A DNA stretch of 64,000 nt, taken from the NCBI RefSeq assembly GCF_002966125.1, contig NZ_CP027062.1:806001-870000 (forward strand), given 5' to 3'. The notes below the pieces were generated by a model. That model was given only the letters and a program-made list of their open reading frames with translations. It was not told the DNA's origin and did no database searches. Both the position numbers and the translations under genes were made by a program. Below, piece after piece: positions 36,640-46,067 of this stretch (within the stretch, counting starts at the first letter, position 1; every line of letters starts with the position of its first letter). This DNA is from Pukyongia salina. GTDB lineage: Bacteria; Bacteroidota; Bacteroidia; Flavobacteriales; Flavobacteriaceae.

Positions 36640-37497
36640 ATGAAGGCTAAAGGAATATTGATACCTATTGGAGGAAATGAAGATAAGGGTATTGAAACAT
36701 CAGATTATCACAAACTCGAATATATTGAGGAAGGAATACTCGCCAGGGTGGTAAAAGAAAGTGGAGGAACGGGCGCTAATATTGTCGTTATTCCAACCGC
36801 TTCCAGCTATCCCGTCGAGGTGGGTGAGAATTATCTTAAGGCATTCCGGAAACTGGGCTGTGAGAAGGTTACTGTCCTCGATATTAGAAAACGTAAGGAA
36901 GCAGAAGATCAACTTAATCTTGACTTAATACGGAATGCAGACTGCGTTATGTTCTCGGGGGGAGACCAGTCTAAGATCACTAAGATCATTGGCGACACCA
37001 CCATGCACGACCTTTTACTGGATAAATACCACAATCAACCCTTTGTTATTGCAGGTACCAGCGCAGGAGCCATGTGTATGGCCAGGGAAATGATCGCAGG
37101 TGGAAGCAGTACAGAAGCCTTTTTTAAGGGTGCAGTAATTATGCGAAAAGGGATGGGCTTTGTTCCTGATCTTGTTATCGATTCGCATTTTATCCGTCGA
37201 GGCAGATTTGGCAGATTGGCTGAAGCTGTTGCCAAATTCCCACACTTAATAGGAGTTGGACTAGCTGAGGACACTGGCCTGGTGATAAAAAATTGCAATA
37301 CCTTCGAAGTGATAGGGTCCGGAATGGTGATTCTCTTCGACCCAAGGAAACTAAAGCACAATAATGAGAAGATCCTTGATGCGGGAACACCTATGTCTCT
37401 AATCAACCTCAAAACACACGTTTTGGCCAATGGAGACCGTTTTAACCTGAATAAAAAGAAGGTAAAGGTACTTCCGATGGAAGCCCCGTTCGTCTAG
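36640..37497 (+). CDS. cphB: Cyanophycinase
   Basis: 285 residues, peptidase family S51. The nucleophile elbow is GTSAGA with Ser141; FSGGDQSKI (106-114) forms part of the active site. The enzyme splits cyanophycin into beta-Asp-Arg dipeptides inside the cell. No signal peptide, in keeping with mobilisation of an internal store. Its stop codon overlaps the stop codon of the convergent isoaspartyl peptidase gene through a shared CTAG (37494-37497). Confidence 0.95.
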   Translation: MKAKGILIPIGGNEDKGIETSDYHKLEYIEEGILARVVKESGGTGANIVVIPTASSYPVEVGENYLKAFRKLGCEKVTVLDIRKRKEAEDQLNLDLIRNADCVMFSGGDQSKITKIIGDTTMHDLLLDKYHNQPFVIAGTSAGAMCMAREMIAGGSSTEAFFKGAVIMRKGMGFVPDLVIDSHFIRRGRFGRLAEAVAKFPHLIGVGLAEDTGLVIKNCNTFEVIGSGMVILFDPRKLKHNNEKILDAGTPMSLINLKTHVLANGDRFNLNKKKVKVLPMEAPFV

Positions 37498-38423
37498 GCA
37501 TATATTCCAATTTCCTTATCGCCCCTCGAAGTTTTAAAAGCGCGGTACATTCCTTCGGTGTTAAAGGGCATGGTAATATTAGCTTCAGCATCTACAGCAA
37601 TAAGCCCTCCATCTCCATTGATCTTGGTGATTCTCTTATAGATTACTTCGGAAGCGGCCTCTGCTAGGGACATATTCTTAAATTCCATAAGACAGGATAC
37701 GTCGTACGCAACAACACCCCTGATAAAATATTCCCCGCTTCCCGTGCAACTCACTGCACAGGTTTTGTTATTGGCATAGTTTCCCGAACCTATCATCGGA
37801 CTATCACCCACACGCCCCCATTTCTTATTGGTCATCCCTCCTGTTGAAGTCGCGGCAGCTATGTTTCCGAAACCATCGCAGGCCACTGCTCCCACAGTGC
37901 CGAATTTTCCATCTTTCTTTACACTGTGGTCCAGCTGAAAAGTATCGCTGTCCTTTATCCCCTGCCATTGCCGGTAACGAACCTCATCGTAAAAATACTC
38001 GGGTTCCAGTTTCTCGTAACCAAGCTCGGCAGCAAAACGCATGGCGCCTTCCCCGGCCAGAAACACATGGTTACTTCGTTCCATCACATCCCGCGCCAGT
38101 GTAACAGGATTCCGGATCCCGGTTATAAGGCTTACAGCGCCCGCATTTAAATTTGAACCATCCATGATGGCCGCGTCCATCTCATGGGTTCCTTCGGCTG
38201 TAAAAACACTACCTTTCCCTGCGTTGAATAGCGGTGAGTCTTCCAGTAAACAAACAGCCTTTTCTATGGCGTCTATCGCAGTGCCTCCCTGTTCGAGTAT
38301 TGCATACCCTTCCTCCAATGCTGTATCCAGCGCTGCTTTATAAGAAGCTTCTAACTGAGGTGTCATCAATCCCTTTATCAAGGTTCCTGCACCTCCGTGA
38401 ATTGCGATGGAATACGGTTTCAT
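37494..38423 (-). CDS. iaaA: Isoaspartyl peptidase / L-asparaginase (Ntn-hydrolase)
   Basis: 309 residues from ATG 38423 (MKPYSIAIHGGAGT); an upstream in-frame ATG at 38507 would add 28 residues foreign to the family. The autocleavage site is GTVGAVA with Thr176 as nucleophile, and GRVGDSPMIGSGNYA is the substrate loop. Such enzymes hydrolyse beta-aspartyl dipeptides; next to cyanophycinase the natural substrate is beta-Asp-Arg, releasing Asp and Arg. No signal peptide. It is convergent with cphB and shares its CTAG stop palindrome, with no terminator between. Confidence 0.93.
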   Translation of the reverse strand: MKPYSIAIHGGAGTLIKGLMTPQLEASYKAALDTALEEGYAILEQGGTAIDAIEKAVCLLEDSPLFNAGKGSVFTAEGTHEMDAAIMDGSNLNAGAVSLITGIRNPVTLARDVMERSNHVFLAGEGAMRFAAELGYEKLEPEYFYDEVRYRQWQGIKDSDTFQLDHSVKKDGKFGTVGAVACDGFGNIAAATSTGGMTNKKWGRVGDSPMIGSGNYANNKTCAVSCTGSGEYFIRGVVAYDVSCLMEFKNMSLAEAASEVIYKRITKINGDGGLIAVDAEANITMPFNTEGMYRAFKTSRGDKEIGIYA

Positions 38424-38524
38424 CCTTAGTGGTTTTTGTGCCCGAAAAATACGAATTGCAGTGCAATAAATTATAATTCGCCAAAGAAGTTTTGTAGTTT
38501 TATACACTACTTTAAATTATAGCA

Positions 38525-41371
38525 ATGTCCGACCAAAAACGCCTTTTCCTCGTTGATGCATACGCACTTATATTCAGGGGATACTACGCTTTTATTAAGA
38601 ATCCCAGAATCAATTCGAAAGGTATGGATACCTCGGCCATCCTGGGATTTACCAATTCGTTACTGGATGTAATTAAACGAGAACGCCCGGATCATCTTGC
38701 CGTGTGTTTCGACAAAGGTGGTAGTGAAGCGCGAAACGAAATGTTCACAGATTACAAGGCGAACAGGGATGAGACCCCGGATGCCATCAGGATCGCTGTT
38801 CCTTATATAGAGGAAATTTTGAAGGCCATGCATATACCCATCATGGTGAAGGAGGGTTATGAAGCTGACGACGTTATTGGGACGCTCGCCAAAAAAGCCG
38901 AAAAAGAAGGGTACAAAACCTATATGGTCACCCCGGATAAGGATTTTGCCCAACTGGTCTCAGAGAACATATTTATGTACAAACCCGTGTTTGGCGGAGG
39001 CTATGAGACCTGGGGAATCCCGGAAGTAAAGGAAAAATTTGAGGTGGACGATCCTAGTCAGGTAATTGACTATTTAGGCATGATGGGAGACAGTGCAGAT
39101 AACATTCCCGGGCTTCCCGGGGTGGGTGATAAAACAGCCAAAAAATTCATTGCTGCCTATGGCTCCATGGAAGGTCTTCTGGCCAATACCGATCAACTGA
39201 AAGGAAAGATGAAAGAAAAGGTGGAGGGAGCGAAAGAACTGGGTCTGCTTTCCAAAAAGCTGGCCACGATCATGTTGGATGTTCCGGTTGAATTCGACGC
39301 CAAGGATTTTGAAATGTCTGAGCCCGATATTCAAGGGGTGACCAAAATATTCGAGGAATTAGAATTCAGGAGGTTAACCGATAATTTTATAAAAACTTTT
39401 ACTTCGGAACCTTCTAATAGCGATTCCAAATCGGTTCCTTCGGAAGAAAAACCAACTCGCACAAAAGCGAGCCCGACCGCAGCTGGCGCGGGCCAGTTCT
39501 CCTTATTTGGAGGGGACGGGGAACCTTCAGAAGCAACACAAAAAAAATATAATTCCCGAAATACCATCAACGATATAGAGCATTTCTATCAAACCGTACA
39601 ACCGGGGATGGGAACAAAATTATTTCTTCAGAATTTAAACAATCAGAAAAGCGTGTGTTTCGACACCGAAACTACCGGCCTTAATCCGCTTACGGCCGAA
39701 TTGGTAGGAATTGCTTTTAGCTGGGAAACCGGAAAAGGGTTCTACCTGCCGTTTCCCGAGGATTTCGAGGAAGCCTGTGAACTTATGGAGAGCCTACGGC
39801 CCTTCTTCGAAAATGAAGGCATCGAGAAGATCGGTCAGAATTTAAAATACGATATAAAGGTACTTGCCAAATACAAGGTTGATGTAAAGGGAAAATTATT
39901 CGATACCATGTTGGCTCACTATCTTATCAACCCCGATATGCGTCATAATATGGACGTCCTTGCCGAAACCTACCTCAATTATACACCGGTTTCTATTACA
40001 GAATTAATTGGTAAAAAGGGTAAGAATCAATTGTCCATGCGGGAGGTCCCGTTAGAGCAGCAAACAGAATATGCTGTTGAAGATGCCGATATCACATTGC
40101 AGCTGAAAGAACATTTTGAAAAAGAACTGGGAGAAGCGAATACCCAAAAATTATTTGATGAGATCGAGATCCCATTGCTAAGGGTACTGGCCGCTATGGA
40201 ATTGGAAGGAATAAACCTGGATGAAAATTTCTTAAAAGGCTTATCTGTAGAACTCGATAAGGACATCAAGCGACTTGAAGCCGAAATCTACAAGGAGGCC
40301 GGAGAAGAGTTTAATATTGGGTCCCCAAGGCAATTGGGTGACATCTTATTTGATAAGATGAAACTGGTGGATAAACCAAAAAAGACCAAGACCGGACAAT
40401 ATTCTACGGCCGAAGATGTACTCTCCTACCTGGCAAAAGATCATAAGATCATTCGGGATGTACTGGAATATCGCGGACTTTCAAAGCTAAAAAGCACCTA
40501 TGTGGACGCCTTACCCGGGCAGGTAGAACCCTCCACCGGCAGGGTCCATACGGATTATATGCAAACGGTGGCAGCCACCGGCAGGCTTAGTAGCAACAAC
40601 CCAAATCTGCAAAATATTCCTATCCGAACCGAAAGAGGCAGGCAAGTGCGGAAAGCATTTATTCCCAGAGATAAAGACCATATTTTACTGGCTGCAGATT
40701 ATTCACAGATAGAGTTACGCATTATAGCTGCACTGAGTGAAGAGGAAAATATGATCCAAGCATTTAGAGACGGAGAAGATATTCATGCCTCTACAGCTGC
40801 TAAAGTGTTTAATATCCCTATAAAGGAGGTAACCCGGGAGCAACGTGGTAATGCAAAGACCGTTAACTTTGGGATTATTTACGGGGTTTCGGCATTTGGG
40901 CTTAGCAATCAAACCGATCTTTCAAGAACGGAAGCCAAAGAACTTATTGAAACCTATTACAAAACCTATCCGAAGCTACGCGATTACATAAGCGATCAGA
41001 TCGCGTTTGCCCGCGAACATGGGTATGTGCAAACCGTATTAGGACGAAGGAGATATTTAAACGCCATAAATGGCAGTAATGCCGTAGTACGTGCCGCGGC
41101 TGAAAGAAATGCGGTAAATGCACCCATACAAGGAAGTGCAGCCGATATTATAAAGATCGCGATGATCAATATTCATAAGAAGCTGGAGGAAAAGAAATTT
41201 AAAAGTAAAATGCTTTTGCAGGTTCATGACGAATTGGTTTTCGATGCGTATAAACCCGAATTGGAAGAACTTCGCCAAATGATAAAAACAGAGATGGAAG
41301 GAGCTTATAAGCTGGCCGTTCCCCTGGTAGTTGAGATGGGTCTGGGCGAGAATTGGTTAGAGGCGCATTAA
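38525..41371 (+). CDS. polA: DNA polymerase I
   Basis: 948 residues with all three activities. Residues 1-290: 5'-3' exonuclease (LFLVDAYALIFRGYYAF, GYEADDVIGTLAKKAE). After a variable linker, the proofreading exonuclease is intact (FDTETTGLNPL, GQNLKYDIKVL). The polymerase domain has motif A LLAADYSQIELRIIAALS, motif B RGNAKTVNFGIIYG and motif C LQVHDELVFD. It removes RNA primers and fills gaps in replication and repair. Single gene, with a divergent peptidase gene upstream. Confidence 0.98.
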   Translation: MSDQKRLFLVDAYALIFRGYYAFIKNPRINSKGMDTSAILGFTNSLLDVIKRERPDHLAVCFDKGGSEARNEMFTDYKANRDETPDAIRIAVPYIEEILKAMHIPIMVKEGYEADDVIGTLAKKAEKEGYKTYMVTPDKDFAQLVSENIFMYKPVFGGGYETWGIPEVKEKFEVDDPSQVIDYLGMMGDSADNIPGLPGVGDKTAKKFIAAYGSMEGLLANTDQLKGKMKEKVEGAKELGLLSKKLATIMLDVPVEFDAKDFEMSEPDIQGVTKIFEELEFRRLTDNFIKTFTSEPSNSDSKSVPSEEKPTRTKASPTAAGAGQFSLFGGDGEPSEATQKKYNSRNTINDIEHFYQTVQPGMGTKLFLQNLNNQKSVCFDTETTGLNPLTAELVGIAFSWETGKGFYLPFPEDFEEACELMESLRPFFENEGIEKIGQNLKYDIKVLAKYKVDVKGKLFDTMLAHYLINPDMRHNMDVLAETYLNYTPVSITELIGKKGKNQLSMREVPLEQQTEYAVEDADITLQLKEHFEKELGEANTQKLFDEIEIPLLRVLAAMELEGINLDENFLKGLSVELDKDIKRLEAEIYKEAGEEFNIGSPRQLGDILFDKMKLVDKPKKTKTGQYSTAEDVLSYLAKDHKIIRDVLEYRGLSKLKSTYVDALPGQVEPSTGRVHTDYMQTVAATGRLSSNNPNLQNIPIRTERGRQVRKAFIPRDKDHILLAADYSQIELRIIAALSEEENMIQAFRDGEDIHASTAAKVFNIPIKEVTREQRGNAKTVNFGIIYGVSAFGLSNQTDLSRTEAKELIETYYKTYPKLRDYISDQIAFAREHGYVQTVLGRRRYLNAINGSNAVVRAAAERNAVNAPIQGSAADIIKIAMINIHKKLEEKKFKSKMLLQVHDELVFDAYKPELEELRQMIKTEMEGAYKLAVPLVVEMGLGENWLEAH

Positions 41372-41396
41372 AAAATGCTCCCGTTTCCGAGAGCAT
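41370..41396 (-). terminator. Terminator of the surface-protein gene at 41435
   Basis: Minus strand ATGCTC-TCGGAAACGG-GAGCAT followed by TTTTTTA. The inner CG/CG pairs extend the stem. Its T-run overlaps the polA stop codon region. Confidence 0.7.
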
Positions 41397-41434
41397 CTAA
41401 CCTAACAAAAATTCTAATTATAAAAAAAGTAGTC

Positions 41435-42169
41435 TTACTTATAAGCTTCGAACAATATCACGACGCTATCGGCATACGAATCTACATTTAATGTAAATCC
41501 GTCTGAATTGAAAGACGAAAGTGATGCGCTGGTGATACCAAGAGAATCTCCATTTTGATTTGAATATCTCAATCCAACACAATGACTGGGCGAGGCATAA
41601 CGAGAAATATCATTGATCGAATTTCCGGAACCTCCACCATAAATTACCTGTTGGTCTATACTGCCGGATCGATCGCGGGCAAAGCCTTTCATATATCCGT
41701 ACGCATTCGCAATTCCTGTATTATTATTTCCAACCCCGTTATCGCTATTCAAAGTGTAGGATTCTACATTGGAAAAAGCGGTGATCGATACACTTGAGGG
41801 TTTAAACGGAAGTCCACTAATAACCAGACTTCCTGTACCTGTAATAATGGCCTTTCCTACATAAACTTTTGGGGAATTATCTGCAAGTTGCGTCCATTCG
41901 GTACCGGTCCAATAATAGAAACCAGCCTGGGTTAGACCAGCTGCTCCTGTATTATAGACTAGGGTACTTTCGGCAAGTCCGCCACCTTTGGGGTTAACCA
42001 CAGTAACATTATCTGTTACCGAGGTTAACGCCACTCTGGGCAGGAGAACACCTTGTGATCCAGATTGGACATCCAGGGCAGCCTGAGGCTCTGTATTCCC
42101 GATACCAACCTGGGCAAGTAGGTTACATGATGTGATCAACAAAAGGGCAAAAAAAGTATTTTTCATCAA
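41435..42169 (-). CDS. Exported surface protein with flavobacterial VGIGN module (family member 3)
   Basis: 244 residues. Signal peptide (1-19, ending LLAQ), then the same module as in the proteins at 20655 and 31034: VGIGNTEPQAALDVQSGSQG, LLPRV, FYYWTGTEWTQL (about 20-105). The C-terminal 140 residues (KVYVGKAIITGTGSLVISGL ... SDGFTLNVDSYADSVVILFEAYK) are beta-rich, with Gly/Ser/Asn loops; I do not recognise them, though the layout resembles receptor-binding tips of fibre proteins. Own consensus promoter and terminator. Confidence 0.7.
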   Translation of the reverse strand: MMKNTFFALLLITSCNLLAQVGIGNTEPQAALDVQSGSQGVLLPRVALTSVTDNVTVVNPKGGGLAESTLVYNTGAAGLTQAGFYYWTGTEWTQLADNSPKVYVGKAIITGTGSLVISGLPFKPSSVSITAFSNVESYTLNSDNGVGNNNTGIANAYGYMKGFARDRSGSIDQQVIYGGGSGNSINDISRYASPSHCVGLRYSNQNGDSLGITSASLSSFNSDGFTLNVDSYADSVVILFEAYK

Positions 42170-42190
42170 CTTTATTATTTAGTTGTGAAG

Positions 42191-42220
42191 CAAATGTATG
42201 TTGTAGGAAACAGACTCCAA
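42191..42220 (-). promoter_or_regulatory. Consensus promoter of the surface-protein gene at 41435
   Basis: Minus strand TTG (42218-42220), 19-base spacer, TACATTTG (42191-42198): same elements and spacing as the rplM promoter. The -33 TTG overlaps the T-run of the DUF5916 gene's terminator. Confidence 0.7.
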
Positions 42221-42259
42221 AAAAATGTGGCTGATCGAAAATTGGTTTTCGACAGCCAC
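42219..42259 (-). terminator. Terminator of the DUF5916 gene
   Basis: Minus strand stem GTGGCTG-TCGAAAA / TTTTCGA-(T)-CAGCCAC, loop CCAA, followed by ATTTTTTT. 14 bp with a single bulged base; 60 bases past the gene's stop. Confidence 0.9.
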
Positions 42260-42319
42260 ACTCATTTATCGATGAAATACACTATTTAAAGATGAAACGT
42301 ATTCACCTTTACGGTCAGT

Positions 42320-45010
42320 CTATAACACAAATCTGTAGGTTGCTTTTATTAGGAAAGTGTTTTGTGGTCTTTCGCTCAGCAATTGATTATCGATAATAGT
42401 TCCAAAACTATTGTTTACATCGCCCAAGCCGGTAATACCCTGCGACCAAACCAGAAATATTTCGGAGCCCGGGATGTATTCCCATCGCAAGACGAGGTTG
42501 GACCTGAACTGCACAAAGGCAAAATCTGGATTTCCAAAGGAATAATCAACCGCGGAATCTCCGTCTTCGTCTACGTTATAGACCCCGTCTGCAAAACTTA
42601 TTTGGTTTCCGTTGTACCATGCAACACGATCATTCAGGTTTTTAGCCATAGGATCGGTAACGTAGTTAAAGTTGGAAAATTTAGCTTTAAAGATGAAAGG
42701 TTGTCCGTAATACTGTATGGTAAGATTAGGATTGATATTATAGTTTACGCGTAATGTAGAACTAAGAGACTCATTATCGATCTCTCCCAGAATGTAGCGC
42801 GGTGTGCCGTTAAAACTGGATTGAGTTACATATTGTGTTTTGTTAGGGCTTTGCTGATATTCGTTCACCAGGCTGAGGTTGAGCGAATTTAGGGGTTGAT
42901 AGAAAAATCTCAATACATATCTTTTGAATGAGAAATTATCCTGTTTCGCTTCCGAATGTACATAACCGGCATGCATATTAAATTTCTTCCTGCTATCGGT
43001 TCCGGAGAAAAAGTAGAAGAAATTCTCTTCATTCCAGCGCCATCTTGGCCCACCTCTTAACACGGTATTGGAATAAATCCTTGGTTTATGAGCTGCTCCA
43101 AATTCGGACCACCAGTTATTCTTCCAGTTCACATAACTAAATATTTCATACTGAATGCGGTTATAGTTACCTTCAAAATCGTATTGGCTGGACTGGTTTA
43201 AACCAATATTAGCTTGCCTGAACCAACTTGTTGGCTTGTTCCAGATACGCCTGATATTGGCATACTGACTTATTTGATCCGCCTGCCTTAGGAAACCGAT
43301 ATCATTCAATTCTAATTCGGGCGATCGAAAATTTCCACCTGTATTATAACGCCAGTTTCCATTATCACTTCGGCCGCCTATTTCAAAGCTTCCACCCGTT
43401 CCAGTTAGGGAAGTTCTTGTTGGATCCACGCTCACATGATCTGCATCAACACGCTGGAACAAATGTGTTAAAGAAGTTTGGGTATTCTCTATCGCCTCTG
43501 GACTACCTTTTACCGTACTGAAAGTGAATTTTCCTGTCACATAATATTTACGTTCCTTCCAGTTATGCAGGGCATCGATCCCTCCTGTATAGGCACTTTC
43601 TCTTAAAAAGTCCAGATTATCCTCCAGTTTTCGGTTCGTAGCGGTAATGATCCCACCCACATAAGAGTTGTTTTCGTTAAAATCCTTTTGGGCTCTGGCC
43701 ACCAGATAATTTGTTAAAGGTTCCACTAGTTCCTCACGCGGCATTCCTCTTTGTTCCAGGTTTTCGAGAACTTCCGGATCTGTATTGAGTTTTATCTCCG
43801 CGTATTCTTTTGAAGTTACACTTTCCAGGAGTCCGAGTGCCCAACCGTTCTTGGTCTTTCCACTAAATTTGGCTGCTCCTAAAATAGTTGTATTGTTTGG
43901 GAAATCTTCGAACTCGCCCATACTGGCATCGGCGGTTGTGTATCCTTGCGGGGTTCGGCCAATCCTCCTTGAAAAGAACAAATTATCTGCCCCACCACCA
44001 ACGGTGAAGTCGAACACATTTTTATTCTCTACAAAAAAGGGTCTTCGTTCCTGGAAGAAGATCTCGAACCCATCCAGTGCAATGGCTCCGGGATCGGCAT
44101 CTACCTGTCCGAAATCCGGGTTAATGGTAAGGTCCAGGGTAAGGTCGTTTGTAACCCCGATCTTAGCATCCAGGCCAGCCGTGAGTTTGGTATCACTTCC
44201 ATCCCTAAACGGATTTCCGGGCATTTCTTCATAAGTATCCAACTGGGCCACGGTATAAGGTTGAATTTCCAGCTGTTTTTGCGGCTTTATGCCTTTTATT
44301 CCTTTAAGAATACCGAATTCACTTACCCATCCCGGCGGACTTGGTGGTATAGGTTGCCACAACGAACGTTCCTCGTTGTTAAAATATCGTCTTGTAGATT
44401 GGATCCCCCATACCTGTTCGTCGTCGTTGCCAAATCGCAACTGACTTAAGGGAATTCGTATTTCGGCGGTCCAGCCTTCGTCGTCTATGTTGGTGTCTGT
44501 ATACCAGATGGGGTTCCAACTGGAGTCCCAGTTATTTCCATTATTTGAGATAAATTCGTCTCCTTTCACCCCAGAAGCCGAGACTGTAAAGGAGAAACCG
44601 GTTCGATCATCGTTATAGCTATCAATATTAACTTCAACCCAGTCGCCTGGGAAATCATCCCGTCTCCCCATACGTTTTTCGATGGTAGAAGGATCTTTTT
44701 GGTAACATCTGAAAGCAAAATAAATATTCTTATCATCGTAAACGATCTTCATTTTGGTTTGCTCTGTTGGTGCAGTACCGATATCGGGTTGGTTCTCCAC
44801 ATAATCTGTGGTCCATTCTACTGCCTCCCAAGCGGCATCGTCCAGAATACCGTCAATTTTAATGGGTTCCCGGTCTGCAACCGAGGTAGTGGTGTAGACT
44901 CGTTTTTCGTAGTTTACCTGAGTGCTGTCTGTAGTTGATTGGTCTTGTGCGAATAATGGCTGAAAACATATTATACCCGTTATAAGGTATAACGATCGGA
45001 GGATTGACAT
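42320..45010 (-). CDS. DUF5916 outer-membrane protein with CBM9-like N-terminal domain
   Basis: 896 residues. Signal peptide (1-21), then a carbohydrate-binding-module-9-like domain (about 40-230: IKIDGILDDAAWEAVEWTTD, KIVYDDKNIYFAFRCY, WTAEIRIPLSQLRFG). The remaining 650 residues are the DUF5916 region, rich in alternating strands and aromatic residues and ending in a short beta strand (TFLIKATYRFVL), as in outer-membrane barrels. The family is widespread in Bacteroidota; a role at the cell surface in sugar or envelope binding is inferred only. No SusC/D partner is nearby. Confidence 0.85.
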   Translation of the reverse strand: MSILRSLYLITGIICFQPLFAQDQSTTDSTQVNYEKRVYTTTSVADREPIKIDGILDDAAWEAVEWTTDYVENQPDIGTAPTEQTKMKIVYDDKNIYFAFRCYQKDPSTIEKRMGRRDDFPGDWVEVNIDSYNDDRTGFSFTVSASGVKGDEFISNNGNNWDSSWNPIWYTDTNIDDEGWTAEIRIPLSQLRFGNDDEQVWGIQSTRRYFNNEERSLWQPIPPSPPGWVSEFGILKGIKGIKPQKQLEIQPYTVAQLDTYEEMPGNPFRDGSDTKLTAGLDAKIGVTNDLTLDLTINPDFGQVDADPGAIALDGFEIFFQERRPFFVENKNVFDFTVGGGADNLFFSRRIGRTPQGYTTADASMGEFEDFPNNTTILGAAKFSGKTKNGWALGLLESVTSKEYAEIKLNTDPEVLENLEQRGMPREELVEPLTNYLVARAQKDFNENNSYVGGIITATNRKLEDNLDFLRESAYTGGIDALHNWKERKYYVTGKFTFSTVKGSPEAIENTQTSLTHLFQRVDADHVSVDPTRTSLTGTGGSFEIGGRSDNGNWRYNTGGNFRSPELELNDIGFLRQADQISQYANIRRIWNKPTSWFRQANIGLNQSSQYDFEGNYNRIQYEIFSYVNWKNNWWSEFGAAHKPRIYSNTVLRGGPRWRWNEENFFYFFSGTDSRKKFNMHAGYVHSEAKQDNFSFKRYVLRFFYQPLNSLNLSLVNEYQQSPNKTQYVTQSSFNGTPRYILGEIDNESLSSTLRVNYNINPNLTIQYYGQPFIFKAKFSNFNYVTDPMAKNLNDRVAWYNGNQISFADGVYNVDEDGDSAVDYSFGNPDFAFVQFRSNLVLRWEYIPGSEIFLVWSQGITGLGDVNNSFGTIIDNQLLSERPQNTFLIKATYRFVL

Positions 45011-45140
45011 ACTGATTAGTTGTTGATTGATGAATGAATGACATAAGTTAAACAGAGAAGTGACACCTTTAATTGTTAATTAATAAATTTTTAACTTTTT
45101 AAAAGGGCATTTCCCTGAGGCTAAAATATCCAACGACCTC
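45011..45140. other. Divergent intergenic region left of the rplM promoter
   Basis: Separates the DUF5916 gene (minus) from rplM (plus). AT-rich; no open frame or hairpin I would call. Confidence 0.4.
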
Positions 45141-45170
45141 TTGTTTTTCAAATAAATAGTAGTACATTTG
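45141..45170 (+). promoter_or_regulatory. Consensus promoter of rplM-rpsI
   Basis: TTG (45141-45143), 19-base spacer, TACATTTG (45163-45170): an exact Bacteroidota housekeeping promoter. Transcription would start near 45176, giving a leader of about 45 bases that begins at a small CCCTT/AAGGG hairpin (45174-45187). Confidence 0.8.
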
Positions 45171-45222
45171 CAGCCCTTTTTGAAGGGAAACAATGTTTAT
45201 TAACTATTTGACAAAAAACTAA

Positions 45223-45678
45223 ATGGACACATTAAGTTACAAAACAGTATCTGCTAACAAGAACACTGTAAATAAGGAGTGGTTGTTAGTTGATGCGGAC
45301 GGGCAAGCATTGGGTCGTCTTGCGAGCGAAGTCGCTAAATTACTTCGTGGAAAACACAAGCCAAATTTCACGCCTCATGTGGATTGTGGTGACAATGTTA
45401 TTATTATCAATGCTGAAAAGATTAATCTTAGTGGTAACAAGTGGGAACAGAAAACGTATATCCGTCACACCGGATATCCAGGAGGGCAACGCAGTTTAAC
45501 TGCCAGTGAGCTCTTCCGAAAAGATCCTACCCGTGTTGTAGAAAAAGCTGTAAAAGGAATGCTTCCGAAGAATAAATTAGGAGCCGAACTTTTCAGAAAC
45601 CTGAAAGTGTATGCCGGAACTGAGCATGACCAGGAAGCACAGAAACCAAAAACCATTAACCTTAACGACAAGAAGTAA
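45223..45678 (+). CDS. rplM: 50S ribosomal protein L13
   Basis: 151 residues, normal for the family ([20 protein letters not shown] near the N-terminus; [20 protein letters not shown]). Binds 23S rRNA early in assembly of the large subunit. Two bases before rpsI, the conserved L13-S9 pair, expressed from a consensus promoter at 45141-45170. Confidence 0.98.
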   Translation: MDTLSYKTVSANKNTVNKEWLLVDADGQALGRLASEVAKLLRGKHKPNFTPHVDCGDNVIIINAEKINLSGNKWEQKTYIRHTGYPGGQRSLTASELFRKDPTRVVEKAVKGMLPKNKLGAELFRNLKVYAGTEHDQEAQKPKTINLNDKK

Positions 45679-45680
45679 GC

Positions 45681-46067
45681 ATGGAGACTATTCATAAAAT
45701 AGGAAGAAGAAAAACTGCAGTTGCGCGTGTATACCTTACAGAAGGAAAGGGTAATATTACCGTGAACAAGCGCGACATGGATAAATACTTCACTACTGCA
45801 ACTTTACAGTATAAAGTGAAGCAACCTCTTACCTTAACTAATAATGTGGATAATTTCGACATTAATGTTAATGTATTTGGAGGAGGGATCACAGGGCAGG
45901 CTGAAGCTGTTAGACTAGCTTTATCCAGAGCTATGTGCGAACTAGATGAGGAAAACAGAAGTATCTTAAAGCCAGAAGGTCTGTTAACAAGAGACCCGAG
46001 AATGGTGGAGCGTAAGAAATTCGGACAGAAGAAAGCGCGTAAGAAATTCCAGTTCTCTAAACGTTAA
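45681..46067 (+). CDS. rpsI: 30S ribosomal protein S9
   Basis: 128 residues. N-terminal IGRRKTAVARVYL and the basic C-terminus KKFGQKKARKKFQFSKR, whose last residues reach into the P site of the 30S subunit. Directly follows rplM. A 172-base spacer with a long hairpin separates it from rpsB. Confidence 0.98.
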   Translation: METIHKIGRRKTAVARVYLTEGKGNITVNKRDMDKYFTTATLQYKVKQPLTLTNNVDNFDINVNVFGGGITGQAEAVRLALSRAMCELDEENRSILKPEGLLTRDPRMVERKKFGQKKARKKFQFSKR

